A DNA stretch of 64,000 nt from the NCBI RefSeq assembly GCF_014651615.1, contig NZ_BMXF01000002.1, positions 1 through 64,000 of the forward strand. Direction: 5' to 3'. This stretch comes from Persicitalea jodogahamensis (lineage in GTDB: Bacteria; Bacteroidota; Bacteroidia; Cytophagales; Spirosomataceae). Below the pieces are notes generated by a model. That model made no database searches. It had not been told where the DNA came from and saw only the letters and a program-made list of their open reading frames with translations. The translations under genes were made by a program, and so were the position numbers. Below are positions 43,855 through 53,519 of this stretch, one piece after another (position 1 is the first letter of the stretch; the number at the start of each line of letters is the position of its first letter).

Positions 43855-46800
43855 TTAGTAGTTGATCTTGACGGTAAAGAGAAATGACCGCGTATTGGGC
43901 GTGTTGAAATAGTCCATGTTGCGTCCCGTTGGCCCGCCCGAGAGGTTAGTATCGGGGTCGATGCCGACGACATTAGTCCAAAGCAGCAGATTGCGGCCAG
44001 TGATTGACAGATCCAGAAATTGCAGCTTGGTTTTGTTTTTGAACCACTCGGAATCGATACGATAGGAAAGAGCTACCTGCCGCAACCGGGTCCAGCTACC
44101 GTCCTCCACAAACTGTTCTTTCAGCGAACCAAAGCCGCTACCGAGCGTCGTGTACCAGCTTTCATCCAGCAGCACCGGACCGGCACCAAAGTCATTGATA
44201 TTGCCCCGAACGGTACTTCCGGCGGGGATCGTTTGACCCGCATAATTCTTCAAATCCTGGTTTAGCGTCACCTCATTGCCCGTATCGGCGTGGGTACCGA
44301 AGTTGTACATCACGCTCTTGGTTCCATTGTAAAAATCTCCACCCTGCGAAGTTTCGAAAAGTACGTCGAGCGACAATTTTTTGTAAGATAGACTAGTACC
44401 AAAACCCCCGATCCAATCGGGATTAGGGTCACCGATCACCCCGGTTACGGGGTCGGCAATTGGGAAGCCATTGGCGTCGAATACTTTCGAACCATCTTCA
44501 TTACGGGCAAAACGGCTACTGTAAAACACGCCCACGGGCTGGCCAACCACCGCCCGGGGGTCCAGGAAATTCTCGATGCCTCCGTCCAGGAACAGGGCCT
44601 GCGTTCCGGCCAAATCCAGCACCTTGCTGCGGTTGCGGGTGAAATTACCGCGTAGCGACCAGAGCAGGTCACCTTTCCGCAGTATGTCGTAGGTCAACTC
44701 CATCTCGAAGCCCTTGTTCTCCAGTTTTGCGGCGTTGGTGTACTTGTTGGCAAAGCCGGTACTTGGGGCCAGCGTCACGGGTACCAACACGTCTTTGATC
44801 GTGTTTTGGTAATAGGTCAGACTGGTGCGCAGCTTGTTACCCAAAAACCGCAGGTCGGTACCGATTTCGTATTCCGTTTTGCGCTCGGGCCGCAGGTACT
44901 GGTCACCCAGCGAAACTCCTTGGGAGTAGGCTCCGTCGCCGTACACTGCCCCTACCAGAGCATCGCCCCAGGGCGAGGCGGAATACCGGGTCGGCTCAAA
45001 GACGGTGTTGGAACGGTAGGGGAGCGGCTGTACGCCCACCACGCCGAAAGAGGCCCGGAGCTTGCCAAAACTCAGCCCATTGGTACTTTGGAAAAGCGGC
45101 AACTGCGAAAACTGCCAGGCCACATCCGCCGAGGGATAGTAAAAGGTCTTGTCGGACAAAGCTCCGAAAGTAGAAGCCGATTCCGCGGCACCCGACAGGT
45201 TGAGGAACAACGCGTTGTAGGCAGAGAAACTCGCCGTGGCGTAGGCGCGGGTGGTGCGTACTTCGCTACGGAAGTTGATGGGCGTTTTGTTGGCTGTGGT
45301 GGCGTTGGAGAAATTGGGTGGCGCATCGGCCACCAGAAAATTGGTAATCGAGGTACCCATGTTGTAGTATTTCCGATCGTTGAAATTCGCCCCTACGATG
45401 ACGGTCGCCCCGAAATTTTGCCCGAAATCATGGGTAGCCCGGGCGAAAAGGTCTGCATTCAATTGGGTTTCCTTGGTTATCGCTTCGCGGTAAGAGCCGT
45501 TGCCAGCCCCGGCGATGTCGTTGACGGGAAAGTAATTGACCTGCTGGTCGGTGTAATTGTCGATGCCCGCCCGGGCCGTTATATCCAGCCAGGAAGCGGC
45601 TTTCACATTCAACTCGAAGTTGTTAATGAAGCGATCCACGTCGGTCGTATTTTTCGCCTGGTATAAAGCCCACAAGGCGTTGTTATTGGGCGGATTGGCC
45701 CGGGCGCCCAGGTAGCTGCGGTAGCCACGCTGCCGATCCAGAATCGGCGAAGCGTTAGGGCTGGAGTAGTAGTCGCCTATGTAGTCTGAGATGTCGAAGT
45801 CCGCCGGGTTGCGCAGTAGCCCCACCATGCCGCCCGACAGGTTGTTGCCGCGCTGAATGCGGTCCGAGAAGCTTTTTGTGTAAGACAATCCGCCCGACAT
45901 CCGTACCCGCTCGTTGAGCTTGCGTTCGGCGTTGAGGCGGACCGTGGTTCGGTTATACTCACTATTGCCGCGTTGCACGCCCTTCTGGCGAAGATCGCCG
46001 AGACTGAAAAAGTACGTCGATTTCTCATCCCCACCACTCAGACTAAGGGCATTGTCGAAGAAATGGCCCGTCCGAAAAACCAGGTCGTAGTTGGGATCGT
46101 TATACACTTCGCGCGAATTCTTTTTGACAATCGGGTAGTACTCCGACCCATCGCGGGCTTTGAAAAACTGCCCCGTTTTGTCCACCTCGTCTTCGCCGCC
46201 CGCGCGGTCAGCGATTTTGTCGCCCCAGGCCGTAGTGCCATTGGGATTATAGACACCTTTTGATCCCTGCCCGAACACGCCTTGCACCGGATGGAAGCTG
46301 TTGATCTTATCGACGGAGTAGGACGAACTGAATGAGATATTCATCTTGCCTCCCTCGGCTCCTTTCTTGGTCGTGATGATAATCACCCCGTTGGCCGCGC
46401 GTGACCCCCAAAGTGCCGCCGCCGACGCGCCTTTCAGGATTTGCATGGAGGCGATGTCGTTGGGGTTGATGTCGTTCAGGCGCGATTGTGGTACGACGCC
46501 GCCGTTTGTTCCGCCTTCGGTGGTGTTGCTGATGGGGACGCCATCCAGCACGATGAGCGGTTGGGAGTTCCCGGTAAGCGTATTCTGACCCCGAATCTGG
46601 ATAAAGGAAGCCGCCCCGGGATCGCCCGCCGTGCGGGAAATCTGCACGCCCGAAGCGCGTCCTGCCAGGCCGTTCATCAGGCTGGTTTCACCCGAGCGGG
46701 CTATCGCCTCGCCGTCTACTTTGGAACTGGTCGAACCAAGCTTGTCCGCCGACTCCTTAATGCCCAATGCCGTGACGACTACCTCGTTGAGCATGGTCGT

Positions 46801-47172
46801 GTTGGCCGCTAAGGCAATATCGAAGGAAGTACGGGTGCCGATTTCGATTTCCTGCGTGACGTAGCCGATAAAGGAAACGACCAGCGTGCCGCTGGCGGTA
46901 GGTACCCTCAAGCTGAACTTCCCATCATTGTCGGTGGAAGTACCAATATTGGTGCCTTTCAGCAAGATGTTGGCGCCCGGAATACCCTGCCCGTCGGCCT
47001 TATCGGTGATTTGTCCCGACAAAACAACCTCGGCATTGGGACGGCGAAGGCTGTGCTCGAAGTTGGATTTTTCCTTTGAGCCGACCATCGCCAGCGTCTG
47101 TGCCTGCCCGGTGTCGGGCACACACATCAGTCCCGCCACTACGCTCAGAATGATTCTGGTAGATTTGTTCAT
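43855..47172 (-). CDS. SusC/RagA family TonB-linked outer membrane transporter
   Basis: A 1105-residue TonB-dependent transporter. A signal peptide (about 1-24) is followed by a CarboxypepD-regulatory-like domain (about 50-130: SGQITDKADGQGIPGANILLKG), then the plug, with ISNTTEGGTNGG and LKGASAAALWGSRAANGVI blocks, and a long barrel ending in FTVKINY. No STN domain is seen, so signalling through an anti-sigma factor is not expected. First gene of the run susC-susD-amidohydrolase-amidohydrolase. Confidence 0.95.
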   Translation of the reverse strand: MNKSTRIILSVVAGLMCVPDTGQAQTLAMVGSKEKSNFEHSLRRPNAEVVLSGQITDKADGQGIPGANILLKGTNIGTSTDNDGKFSLRVPTASGTLVVSFIGYVTQEIEIGTRTSFDIALAANTTMLNEVVVTALGIKESADKLGSTSSKVDGEAIARSGETSLMNGLAGRASGVQISRTAGDPGAASFIQIRGQNTLTGNSQPLIVLDGVPISNTTEGGTNGGVVPQSRLNDINPNDIASMQILKGASAAALWGSRAANGVIIITTKKGAEGGKMNISFSSSYSVDKINSFHPVQGVFGQGSKGVYNPNGTTAWGDKIADRAGGEDEVDKTGQFFKARDGSEYYPIVKKNSREVYNDPNYDLVFRTGHFFDNALSLSGGDEKSTYFFSLGDLRQKGVQRGNSEYNRTTVRLNAERKLNERVRMSGGLSYTKSFSDRIQRGNNLSGGMVGLLRNPADFDISDYIGDYYSSPNASPILDRQRGYRSYLGARANPPNNNALWALYQAKNTTDVDRFINNFELNVKAASWLDITARAGIDNYTDQQVNYFPVNDIAGAGNGSYREAITKETQLNADLFARATHDFGQNFGATVIVGANFNDRKYYNMGTSITNFLVADAPPNFSNATTANKTPINFRSEVRTTRAYATASFSAYNALFLNLSGAAESASTFGALSDKTFYYPSADVAWQFSQLPLFQSTNGLSFGKLRASFGVVGVQPLPYRSNTVFEPTRYSASPWGDALVGAVYGDGAYSQGVSLGDQYLRPERKTEYEIGTDLRFLGNKLRTSLTYYQNTIKDVLVPVTLAPSTGFANKYTNAAKLENKGFEMELTYDILRKGDLLWSLRGNFTRNRSKVLDLAGTQALFLDGGIENFLDPRAVVGQPVGVFYSSRFARNEDGSKVFDANGFPIADPVTGVIGDPNPDWIGGFGTSLSYKKLSLDVLFETSQGGDFYNGTKSVMYNFGTHADTGNEVTLNQDLKNYAGQTIPAGSTVRGNINDFGAGPVLLDESWYTTLGSGFGSLKEQFVEDGSWTRLRQVALSYRIDSEWFKNKTKLQFLDLSITGRNLLLWTNVVGIDPDTNLSGGPTGRNMDYFNTPNTRSFLFTVKINY

Positions 47173-47537
47173 AGATACACAATTGGGTTAATAATCACTT
47201 AGTTAATCTATTTTAAAAACAGAATTTGCACAAAATGCTCAGCCGCGCCGATTTGGTCGGTGGCGGCGATGCCTTCCGGGTGGAAGAGTATTTTTACTTG
47301 TGCGGCAAGTAATTATTTTGGGATCATAGTGCAGCCATGAAGAAGGCTTACAAAGGAAGGGAGTCGGTTTTGAGAGTAGTACCCTTAGCCGACATTGTAT
47401 TTTTTTAAAGAAAAGAGAAGATTTAGAGAATAGCGCAATTTTTTCCGGGTTTTGTCTGGTAGTCAACGTGAAGTTTTACGGCAGTCGATAGTTTTCGCTA
47501 TTTTCGTTTTTACCTGTCGTCCGCCAAATACTTCCCA
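47173..47537. other. Divergent intergenic region, about 365 bp
   Basis: Lies between the minus-strand susC-like gene and the plus-strand serine hydrolase. No supported gene or RNA. A TAGTTTTC near 47487 resembles the -7 consensus with one mismatch. Promoters for both sides should be here but are not clear by eye. Confidence 0.5.
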
Positions 47538-48842
47538 ATGAAAAGATGCGCACGTACCATCAACATCCTGCTGTTGGTTTTCTTGTTGATTTCGGAGGTT
47601 TCGGCCCAGCCCAGAACGGACGCGTTCCTGACCAGGCTGTTCGCCAAAAATGACCAGCCCGTTTTTCAGGAAGTGATTCACCATCCCGAAAAGTACCGTC
47701 TTCAGATTATTTATACGCGTATTGACCGCGATGCCCGGAATCAGCCCACATTTACGGATTTTGCCTTCAACCTCGACAGTACTTTCTACTTCAATCCTGC
47801 CTCTACCGTCAAGCTGCCGCTGGTGTTGTTATCGCTGGAAAAGCTCAATCGCATGAAGGTTCCGGGGGTGGACAAGTTTACACCCATGCAGTTTGATAGT
47901 GCTTTCAGTGGACAAACCCGTGAATGGCACGACGCCACAGCCCAAAACGGCTTTCCGTCGATGGCACATTTTATCAGAAAAGCTTTTCTGGTGAGCGAGA
48001 ATGATCCTTATAGCCGCATGTATGAGTTTGTTGGGCAGCAGGAAATCAACCGCCGCCTTCACGCCATGGGCTACGCCGACACGCGCATTACGCATCGCTT
48101 TGTGCGGATGTCGGCGGAAGAAAACCGCCATGCCAACCCTGTTCGTTTTGTGCGGGAGGATGGCTCGCTCATTTACGCTCAGCCCGCTACCTACAATGCC
48201 GACCCGTTCGACTTTCGTCGGGTGGATAAACTGGGAAAAGGGTACATGGTGGGTCGAGACAGTATCATCAATGAGCCGTTCGATTTTTCAACCCGCAACA
48301 AACTACCCCTGGAAGCTTTCCATACCATGCTTCGCTCGACGCTTTTCCCTACTTCGGTACCCGCCCGGCAGCGCTTCGACCTGACAGACGAGGACTACGC
48401 TTTTGTGTATCAGTATTTATCGCAGTTTCCCGGCGAGACGAACTACCCTAAGTACGACGCTACCCAATACTACGACAGTTACGCGAAGTTCTTTTTCCAG
48501 GATAGCACACACCACCAACTACCCGAAGGGGTGCGGGTATTTAATAAAGTAGGTTGGGCCTATGGTTTTCTGACCGATGCGTCCTACGTGGCGGACTTCA
48601 AGAATAAAGTCGAGTACATGCTCTCAGCGACGATCTACGTCAACGAAGATGGTATCCTGAACGATAACCGCTACGAATACGAGTCGGTGGGGCACCCTTT
48701 TTTGTACCAGTTGGGGCAGACGATTTATCAATATGAACTATCCCGGAAACGAAAACACGCGCCGGATTTGAGCCGATTCAAGATCCCTTATGAGAAGCGG
48801 CTGGCCGACGACCGCCCGTTGGTGCGCGATGTGGATAATTAG
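47538..48842 (+). CDS. Class A beta-lactamase-like serine hydrolase, exported
   Basis: A 434-residue exported protein with a signal peptide (about 1-23). Penicillin-binding/beta-lactamase fold motifs are visible: STVK at 89-92 (SxxK), SEN at 153-155 (in place of SDN) and KVG at 337-339 (in place of KTG). A long insert of about 150 residues lies between SEN and KVG. Sequence does not say whether it hydrolyses beta-lactams; a peptidase or transpeptidase-like role is equally possible. Confidence 0.8.
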   Translation: MKRCARTINILLLVFLLISEVSAQPRTDAFLTRLFAKNDQPVFQEVIHHPEKYRLQIIYTRIDRDARNQPTFTDFAFNLDSTFYFNPASTVKLPLVLLSLEKLNRMKVPGVDKFTPMQFDSAFSGQTREWHDATAQNGFPSMAHFIRKAFLVSENDPYSRMYEFVGQQEINRRLHAMGYADTRITHRFVRMSAEENRHANPVRFVREDGSLIYAQPATYNADPFDFRRVDKLGKGYMVGRDSIINEPFDFSTRNKLPLEAFHTMLRSTLFPTSVPARQRFDLTDEDYAFVYQYLSQFPGETNYPKYDATQYYDSYAKFFFQDSTHHQLPEGVRVFNKVGWAYGFLTDASYVADFKNKVEYMLSATIYVNEDGILNDNRYEYESVGHPFLYQLGQTIYQYELSRKRKHAPDLSRFKIPYEKRLADDRPLVRDVDN

Positions 48843-48858
48843 AGGCGCAACTTTTCCT

Positions 48859-48866
48859 TATCTTTG
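48859..48866 (+). promoter_or_regulatory. -7 promoter element upstream of valS
   Basis: TATCTTTG matches TAnnTTTG exactly, 17 bases after the serine hydrolase stop and 48 bases before the valS ATG. Confidence 0.55.
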
Positions 48867-48914
48867 CCCCCCAAAACGCGCCCGCCGGGCCATTCAGAAT
48901 CAGCTAGGATTTTT

Positions 48915-51533
48915 ATGATTTCCAAAACCTACTCGCCGCAGGAGATAGAAGACAAGTGGTACCAGTACTGGATCGAAAACCGCTTTTTTAATTCAAAGCC
49001 TAATCCTGATAAGGAGCCGTACACGATCGTGATCCCACCGCCCAACGTGACGGGCGTGCTACATATGGGACATATGCTCAACAATACCATCCAGGATATT
49101 CTGGTCAGGAAGGCTCGCATGGATGGTCGCGAAGCCTGCTGGGTACCTGGTACCGATCATGCCTCCATCGCAACCGAGGCCAAAGTAGTGGCGATGCTCA
49201 AAGAGCGGGGCATCAACAAGCGTGACCTGAGCCGGGACGAGTTTTTGGAATACTGTTGGGAGTGGACGCACAAGTACGGTGGTATCATCTTGCAGCAACT
49301 GCGCAAACTAGGGGCCTCCTGCGACTGGGACCGTACCCGCTTCACCATGGAGCCGGATTTGTACGATTCGGTGATCGATGTGTTCATCGACCTCTACGAG
49401 AAAGGTGATATCTACCGTGGCCACCGCATGGTTAACTGGGACCCGCAGGCCCGCACCACCGTGTCGGACGAGGAGGTGATGATGAAGGAAGTACACCAGA
49501 AACTCGTGTACATTCGCTACGACCTGGAAGATGGCGACGGCAGCGTAACCATCGCCACCACTCGGCCTGAGACGATCATGGCCGACGTGGCGATCTGTGT
49601 CAATCCTGATGACGTACGATACCAAAATCTGATCGGCAAAAAAGCGATTATCCCGCTGATCGACCGGGCTATTCCGATCATCGCCGACGAATACGTGGAA
49701 ATGGAGTTCGGTACGGGTTGCCTGAAAGTGACGCCCGCCCACGATACGAATGACTACGAATTGGGTAAGAAACATAATCTGCCCATCATCGACCTGCTGG
49801 CCGAGGATGGTACTTTGAACGAAAAGGCGCAGATTCTGGTCGGCGAAGATCGCTTCGTAGCCCGCAAGAAGATTACAAAAATGCTGGAGGCTTCGGGCAA
49901 TCTGGTGAAAGTGGATGAGTACCAGTCTAACGTGGGACATTCGGAGCGGACCAATGCGGTCATTGAGCCGCGTCTTTCGGAGCAGTGGTTTTTGAAGATG
50001 GAGCGACTGAGTAAGCCTGCCTTTGAGAACGTAATGGACGACACGATCCAGCTCATTCCATCGAAATTCAAGAATACCTACCGTCACTGGATGGAAAACG
50101 TTCGCGACTGGAACATCAGCCGGCAACTATGGTGGGGCCACCGGATTCCGGCCTACTACCTCAATGACGGGACGATTATCGTTGCTAAAACCAAGCGTGA
50201 AGCCTTGCGTAAGGCTCAGCTCGACCACCAGCTATTTGCCCTGACCGAGGAGGATCTGCGGCAGGATGATGATGTGCTGGATACCTGGTTTTCGTCCTGG
50301 CTGTGGCCGATTTCGGTCTTTAACGGAATCAAGGAGCCGGACAACGCCGACGTAAACTACTACTACCCCACCAACGATCTTGTCACCGCGCCCGAAATTC
50401 TGTTTTTCTGGGTGGCGCGGATGATCATCGCGGGTTACGAGTACCGGGGACAGTACCCATTCAAGAATGTCTATCTGACGGGGATTGTACGCGATAAGCT
50501 AGGCCGTAAAATGTCGAAGTCGCTGGGTAATTCGCCTGACCCCATCGACCTCATAGAGCAATATGGCGCTGATGGCGTCAGGACGGGTATGCTGTTCAGC
50601 TCACCCGCCGGAAACGACCTGCCCTTCGACGAAAAGCTGGTGGAGCAGGGCCGGAATTTTTGCAATAAAATCTGGAATGCCTTTCGCCTGACGCAGGGCT
50701 GGGAAGTGTCCGCGGACATTCCTGCAAATAACGATCTGGCGATTGCGTGGTTTGAATCAAAACTGAATCAGACGCTTGTAGAACTGCACGATGATTTTGC
50801 CAAATTTCGCATTTCTGATGCACTGGGGGCAGTGTATCGACTTATTTGGAATGACTTCTGCTCGCAGTACCTTGAAATGGTGAAACCCGAGTATCAGCAG
50901 CCTATTGATGCAGGTACTTACCGCGCCACGCTTGATTTCTTCGATAAACTCATGCGGCTGACGCACCCGTTTATGCCATTCATTACCGAGGAAATCTGGC
51001 AGAACTTGGCCAAGCGCGGCGAAAATGAAAGCATTTGCTTAGCTCCTTACCCCCAGCCCGGTGCAGTAAATTCGGCGCTGTTGGAAGATTTCGACCGGTT
51101 GATCGAACTGGTTACGGCGCTTCGCAATCTGCGTAATACCAAGAATCTTAGCCCTAAAACTGCCCTGCCACTCGCCATTCGTACAGATTCCAGCGAGCGC
51201 TATGAAAAGCTGGCAGATTTGATCCAGAAACTGGCGAATGTATCGGAGATCACCTTTGTAGAAGAGCAAGCCGACGGTATGTCGTTTCTGGTGCGTTCTG
51301 ACGAATTTTTTGTCGATCTGGCCGGAGAAGTGGACGTAGAGGCGGAGCGTGAAACGTTACTCGCCGACCTGAAATACACCGAAGGTTTCCTGGCGTCGGT
51401 GACTAAAAAATTGTCCAATGAACGCTTCGTGCAAAATGCCAAGGGTGATATTGTAGAGAAAGAACGCCAAAAACAGGCTGACGCGGAGGCGAAAATTGTA
51501 ACGATCCGGGAGGCACTGGCGCGGCTGGGGTAG
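48915..51533 (+). CDS. valS: Valine--tRNA ligase
   Basis: An 872-residue class I synthetase charging tRNA-Val. The HIGH motif is HMGH in PPPNVTGVLHMGHM (about 45-58), the editing domain follows (TIATTRPETIMADVA), and KMSKS lies in LGRKMSKSLGN. The C-terminal coiled coil (about 805-872) is present. The frame is open from 48864, but the ATG at 48915 begins the family N-terminus and sits behind a promoter element. Confidence 0.97.
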   Translation: MISKTYSPQEIEDKWYQYWIENRFFNSKPNPDKEPYTIVIPPPNVTGVLHMGHMLNNTIQDILVRKARMDGREACWVPGTDHASIATEAKVVAMLKERGINKRDLSRDEFLEYCWEWTHKYGGIILQQLRKLGASCDWDRTRFTMEPDLYDSVIDVFIDLYEKGDIYRGHRMVNWDPQARTTVSDEEVMMKEVHQKLVYIRYDLEDGDGSVTIATTRPETIMADVAICVNPDDVRYQNLIGKKAIIPLIDRAIPIIADEYVEMEFGTGCLKVTPAHDTNDYELGKKHNLPIIDLLAEDGTLNEKAQILVGEDRFVARKKITKMLEASGNLVKVDEYQSNVGHSERTNAVIEPRLSEQWFLKMERLSKPAFENVMDDTIQLIPSKFKNTYRHWMENVRDWNISRQLWWGHRIPAYYLNDGTIIVAKTKREALRKAQLDHQLFALTEEDLRQDDDVLDTWFSSWLWPISVFNGIKEPDNADVNYYYPTNDLVTAPEILFFWVARMIIAGYEYRGQYPFKNVYLTGIVRDKLGRKMSKSLGNSPDPIDLIEQYGADGVRTGMLFSSPAGNDLPFDEKLVEQGRNFCNKIWNAFRLTQGWEVSADIPANNDLAIAWFESKLNQTLVELHDDFAKFRISDALGAVYRLIWNDFCSQYLEMVKPEYQQPIDAGTYRATLDFFDKLMRLTHPFMPFITEEIWQNLAKRGENESICLAPYPQPGAVNSALLEDFDRLIELVTALRNLRNTKNLSPKTALPLAIRTDSSERYEKLADLIQKLANVSEITFVEEQADGMSFLVRSDEFFVDLAGEVDVEAERETLLADLKYTEGFLASVTKKLSNERFVQNAKGDIVEKERQKQADAEAKIVTIREALARLG

Positions 51534-51601
51534 ATTATCAGCTAATGACAAAACTTTGGAACAATCATTCCAGGAGGATGGTTTTGATTTTGATAGAAAG
51601 G

Positions 51602-51629
51602 AAAGCTTCCGGAATCGGGAGCTTTTTTT
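51602..51629 (+). terminator. Terminator behind valS
   Basis: An 8-bp stem (51604-51611 with 51616-51623, one G-T pair), loop GAAT, then a T-run. It lies before the next gene's ATG, so an in-frame start at 51556 for that gene is ruled out. Confidence 0.85.
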
Positions 51630-51657
51630 ATTAGTTAAAAACCAAAATTGCCCAATC

Positions 51658-52773
51658 ATGAATAACGAACAACCGCTTTTAAAATCCTATAAGAGCCAAA
51701 ATTTAGATTTACCCAACCGCGTAGTGATGGCCCCTATGACCCGTAGCCGGGCCGACAACCCCGAGAAAAAGCCAACCGCCGACCTGCAGGGGGAATACTA
51801 TGCTTTACGGGCGAGTGCCGGACTCATTATCACGGAAGGCTCACAGGTTTCTGAACAGGCTGTTGGATACATTAACACGCCGGGTATCCACAGCGAGGCG
51901 CAAGTAACGGGATGGAAAGAAGTTACCAAGAAAGTTCACGCTGCGGGAGGCCGCATTTTCATTCAGCTGTGGCACGTGGGCCGTATTTCTCACCCCGATT
52001 TTCACAATGGCGAGCTTCCCCTGGCTCCATCGGCCGTCAATCCTGAATCCAAAGCATTCACCCCTCAGGGTTTTAAGGACACGGTGACTCCCAAAGCAAT
52101 GACGCTGGAAGACATCGAGACGACGATTCATGATTTTGCCAAAGCTGCCAAAAATGCCGTCGAGGCAGGCTTCGACGGCGTGGAGATCCATGCTTCCAAT
52201 GGCTATTTATTTCATCAGTTTTTTAGCGGCACTTCCAATCACCGCACCGATGCGTACGGTGGTAGTATTGAAAAAAGAGCACGCTTCCTGTTCGATGTGC
52301 TGGACGCAGTAAAGCAGGAGATTCCGGAGGGGAAAATCGGCGTGCGGATGAATCCTTCGCTGAACGGAATATTCGGCATGACCATGGACGAGGAATCCAT
52401 CCCGACTTTTGACTACATGATCAAGAAACTGAACGATTACGATTTGGCGTATCTGCATTTGTCCGAGCCGTTCAACGACGTGTCGGACATTCCGTATGCC
52501 GAAACGGAAATCGCGAAGCGGTACCGTCCTTTGTACAATGGTACTTTGATGATCAATGCTGGTTTTGATCAGGAAAAAGGAAACGCCGTGATCGAACGCG
52601 GTGACGCTGATTTGGTCTCCTTCGGAAAGCCTTACATTTCAAACCCCGACCTGGTAGAGCGTTTTGCCCAGGACATTCCGCTGACAGACTGGGATGACAG
52701 CACCTTCTATACGCCGGGCAAAAAGGGATATCTGGACTACCCTGTGAAAGCGCAGGAGGCACAGGAGGCCTGA
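51658..52773 (+). CDS. Old yellow enzyme family NADH:flavin oxidoreductase (alkene reductase)
   Basis: A 371-residue FMN-binding TIM barrel of the NemA/OYE type. N-terminal MAPMTRSRA and the barrel motif EIHASNGYLFHQF give the substrate-binding His/Asn pair and Tyr; SNHRTDAYGGSIEKRARF is the family signature. It starts at 51658, after the valS terminator. OYE proteins reduce activated C=C bonds or nitro-esters with NAD(P)H; the physiological substrate is unknown. Confidence 0.92.
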   Translation: MNNEQPLLKSYKSQNLDLPNRVVMAPMTRSRADNPEKKPTADLQGEYYALRASAGLIITEGSQVSEQAVGYINTPGIHSEAQVTGWKEVTKKVHAAGGRIFIQLWHVGRISHPDFHNGELPLAPSAVNPESKAFTPQGFKDTVTPKAMTLEDIETTIHDFAKAAKNAVEAGFDGVEIHASNGYLFHQFFSGTSNHRTDAYGGSIEKRARFLFDVLDAVKQEIPEGKIGVRMNPSLNGIFGMTMDEESIPTFDYMIKKLNDYDLAYLHLSEPFNDVSDIPYAETEIAKRYRPLYNGTLMINAGFDQEKGNAVIERGDADLVSFGKPYISNPDLVERFAQDIPLTDWDDSTFYTPGKKGYLDYPVKAQEAQEA

Positions 52774-52786
52774 ACCAAACACTAGT

Positions 52787-52832
52787 CAAGCAAAAAGGCC
52801 GGGAAGATCCATCTTCCCGGCCTTTTTGCTTG
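52787..52832. terminator. Bidirectional terminator behind the OYE-type gene
   Basis: A perfect 21-bp stem (52787-52807 with 52812-52832) and a TCCA loop, with A-run and T-run arms. It lies between the plus-strand reductase and the minus-strand secreted protein gene and serves both. Confidence 0.95.
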
Positions 52833-52873
52833 ATTAAGTTTCATGGCATTGGCAAATGCGTATCACGAACCCA

Positions 52874-53404
52874 CTATTTTATGGGTGCCTTGTCCATGAG
52901 TTTACCGTTCTTGTCGTAGTACATGTCCTTACCGCTGACCTGAGTCCAGTAGTAGGTGTTGTTACCCATCTTGACCTCGTAAGGCATGTTGGCATTCTTG
53001 CCTTTCAACTGGGTTTGCACCGACATAGGCAGATCTGCCATATTCATGCTAGTCCGGGTCTCTGTCATCATGCCGTTCGTATCGTAAGTGACAGACATAT
53101 CCCTGCCATCGCGTTTGAAGGAAGTCCGATAGTCTTTTCCGTTGCCCTGCCACTTGGTTTCGGTGACACCTGCGTAGCTGGTGCCAAAGGTACTTCTGAT
53201 GTTTTCGGGTACTCTTGATTCTGCCAGCGTATTATAGTTGGTCTGACTGGCGTAAGGACGATTCGCAGCGTTATTGCCCTGTTGGGTGGTCGTTGCGCCG
53301 TTGTTCGTCGTTTGATTGTTCGTCGTGGTTGGCGTGGTCGTCTGTGCATTCACACCCAGTGTGGCTCCGGCCAGCAGTGCAGCCAGAATGATTTGCTTTT
53401 TCAT
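52874..53404 (-). CDS. Secreted hypothetical protein with PepSY-like C-terminal region
   Basis: A 176-residue exported protein: signal peptide 1-20, a Thr/Asn/Gln-rich low-complexity stretch (21-50), then a beta-rich domain with the pattern of small periplasmic PepSY-like proteins (VTETKWQGNGKDYRTSF, YDTNGMMTETRT, YYDKNGKLM). No enzyme motif. Function unknown. Confidence 0.7.
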   Translation of the reverse strand: MKKQIILAALLAGATLGVNAQTTTPTTTNNQTTNNGATTTQQGNNAANRPYASQTNYNTLAESRVPENIRSTFGTSYAGVTETKWQGNGKDYRTSFKRDGRDMSVTYDTNGMMTETRTSMNMADLPMSVQTQLKGKNANMPYEVKMGNNTYYWTQVSGKDMYYDKNGKLMDKAPIK

Positions 53405-53519
53405 GATTGATGATTTTAAAATAGTTTGTCAATGAAGTGAATACTATGTCTTGGATTCTTCCGGAATCAGCCACAATGGCCGCATCGTTAGGCTGGTCTT
53501 CTTAATAGCTAATTTGTTG

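Noticed and set aside
44806-45666. 286-codon open frame on the plus strand
   Set aside because: Antisense to the SusC-like gene in a GC-rich stretch; Arg/Gly-rich product without recognisable domains.
49308-50126. 272-codon open frame on the minus strand
   Set aside because: Antisense to valS; product is His/Val/Arg-rich and matches no family.
51556-51657. Longer N-terminus for the OYE-type reductase
   Set aside because: A valS terminator lies in this stretch, and the family N-terminus begins at the ATG 51658.
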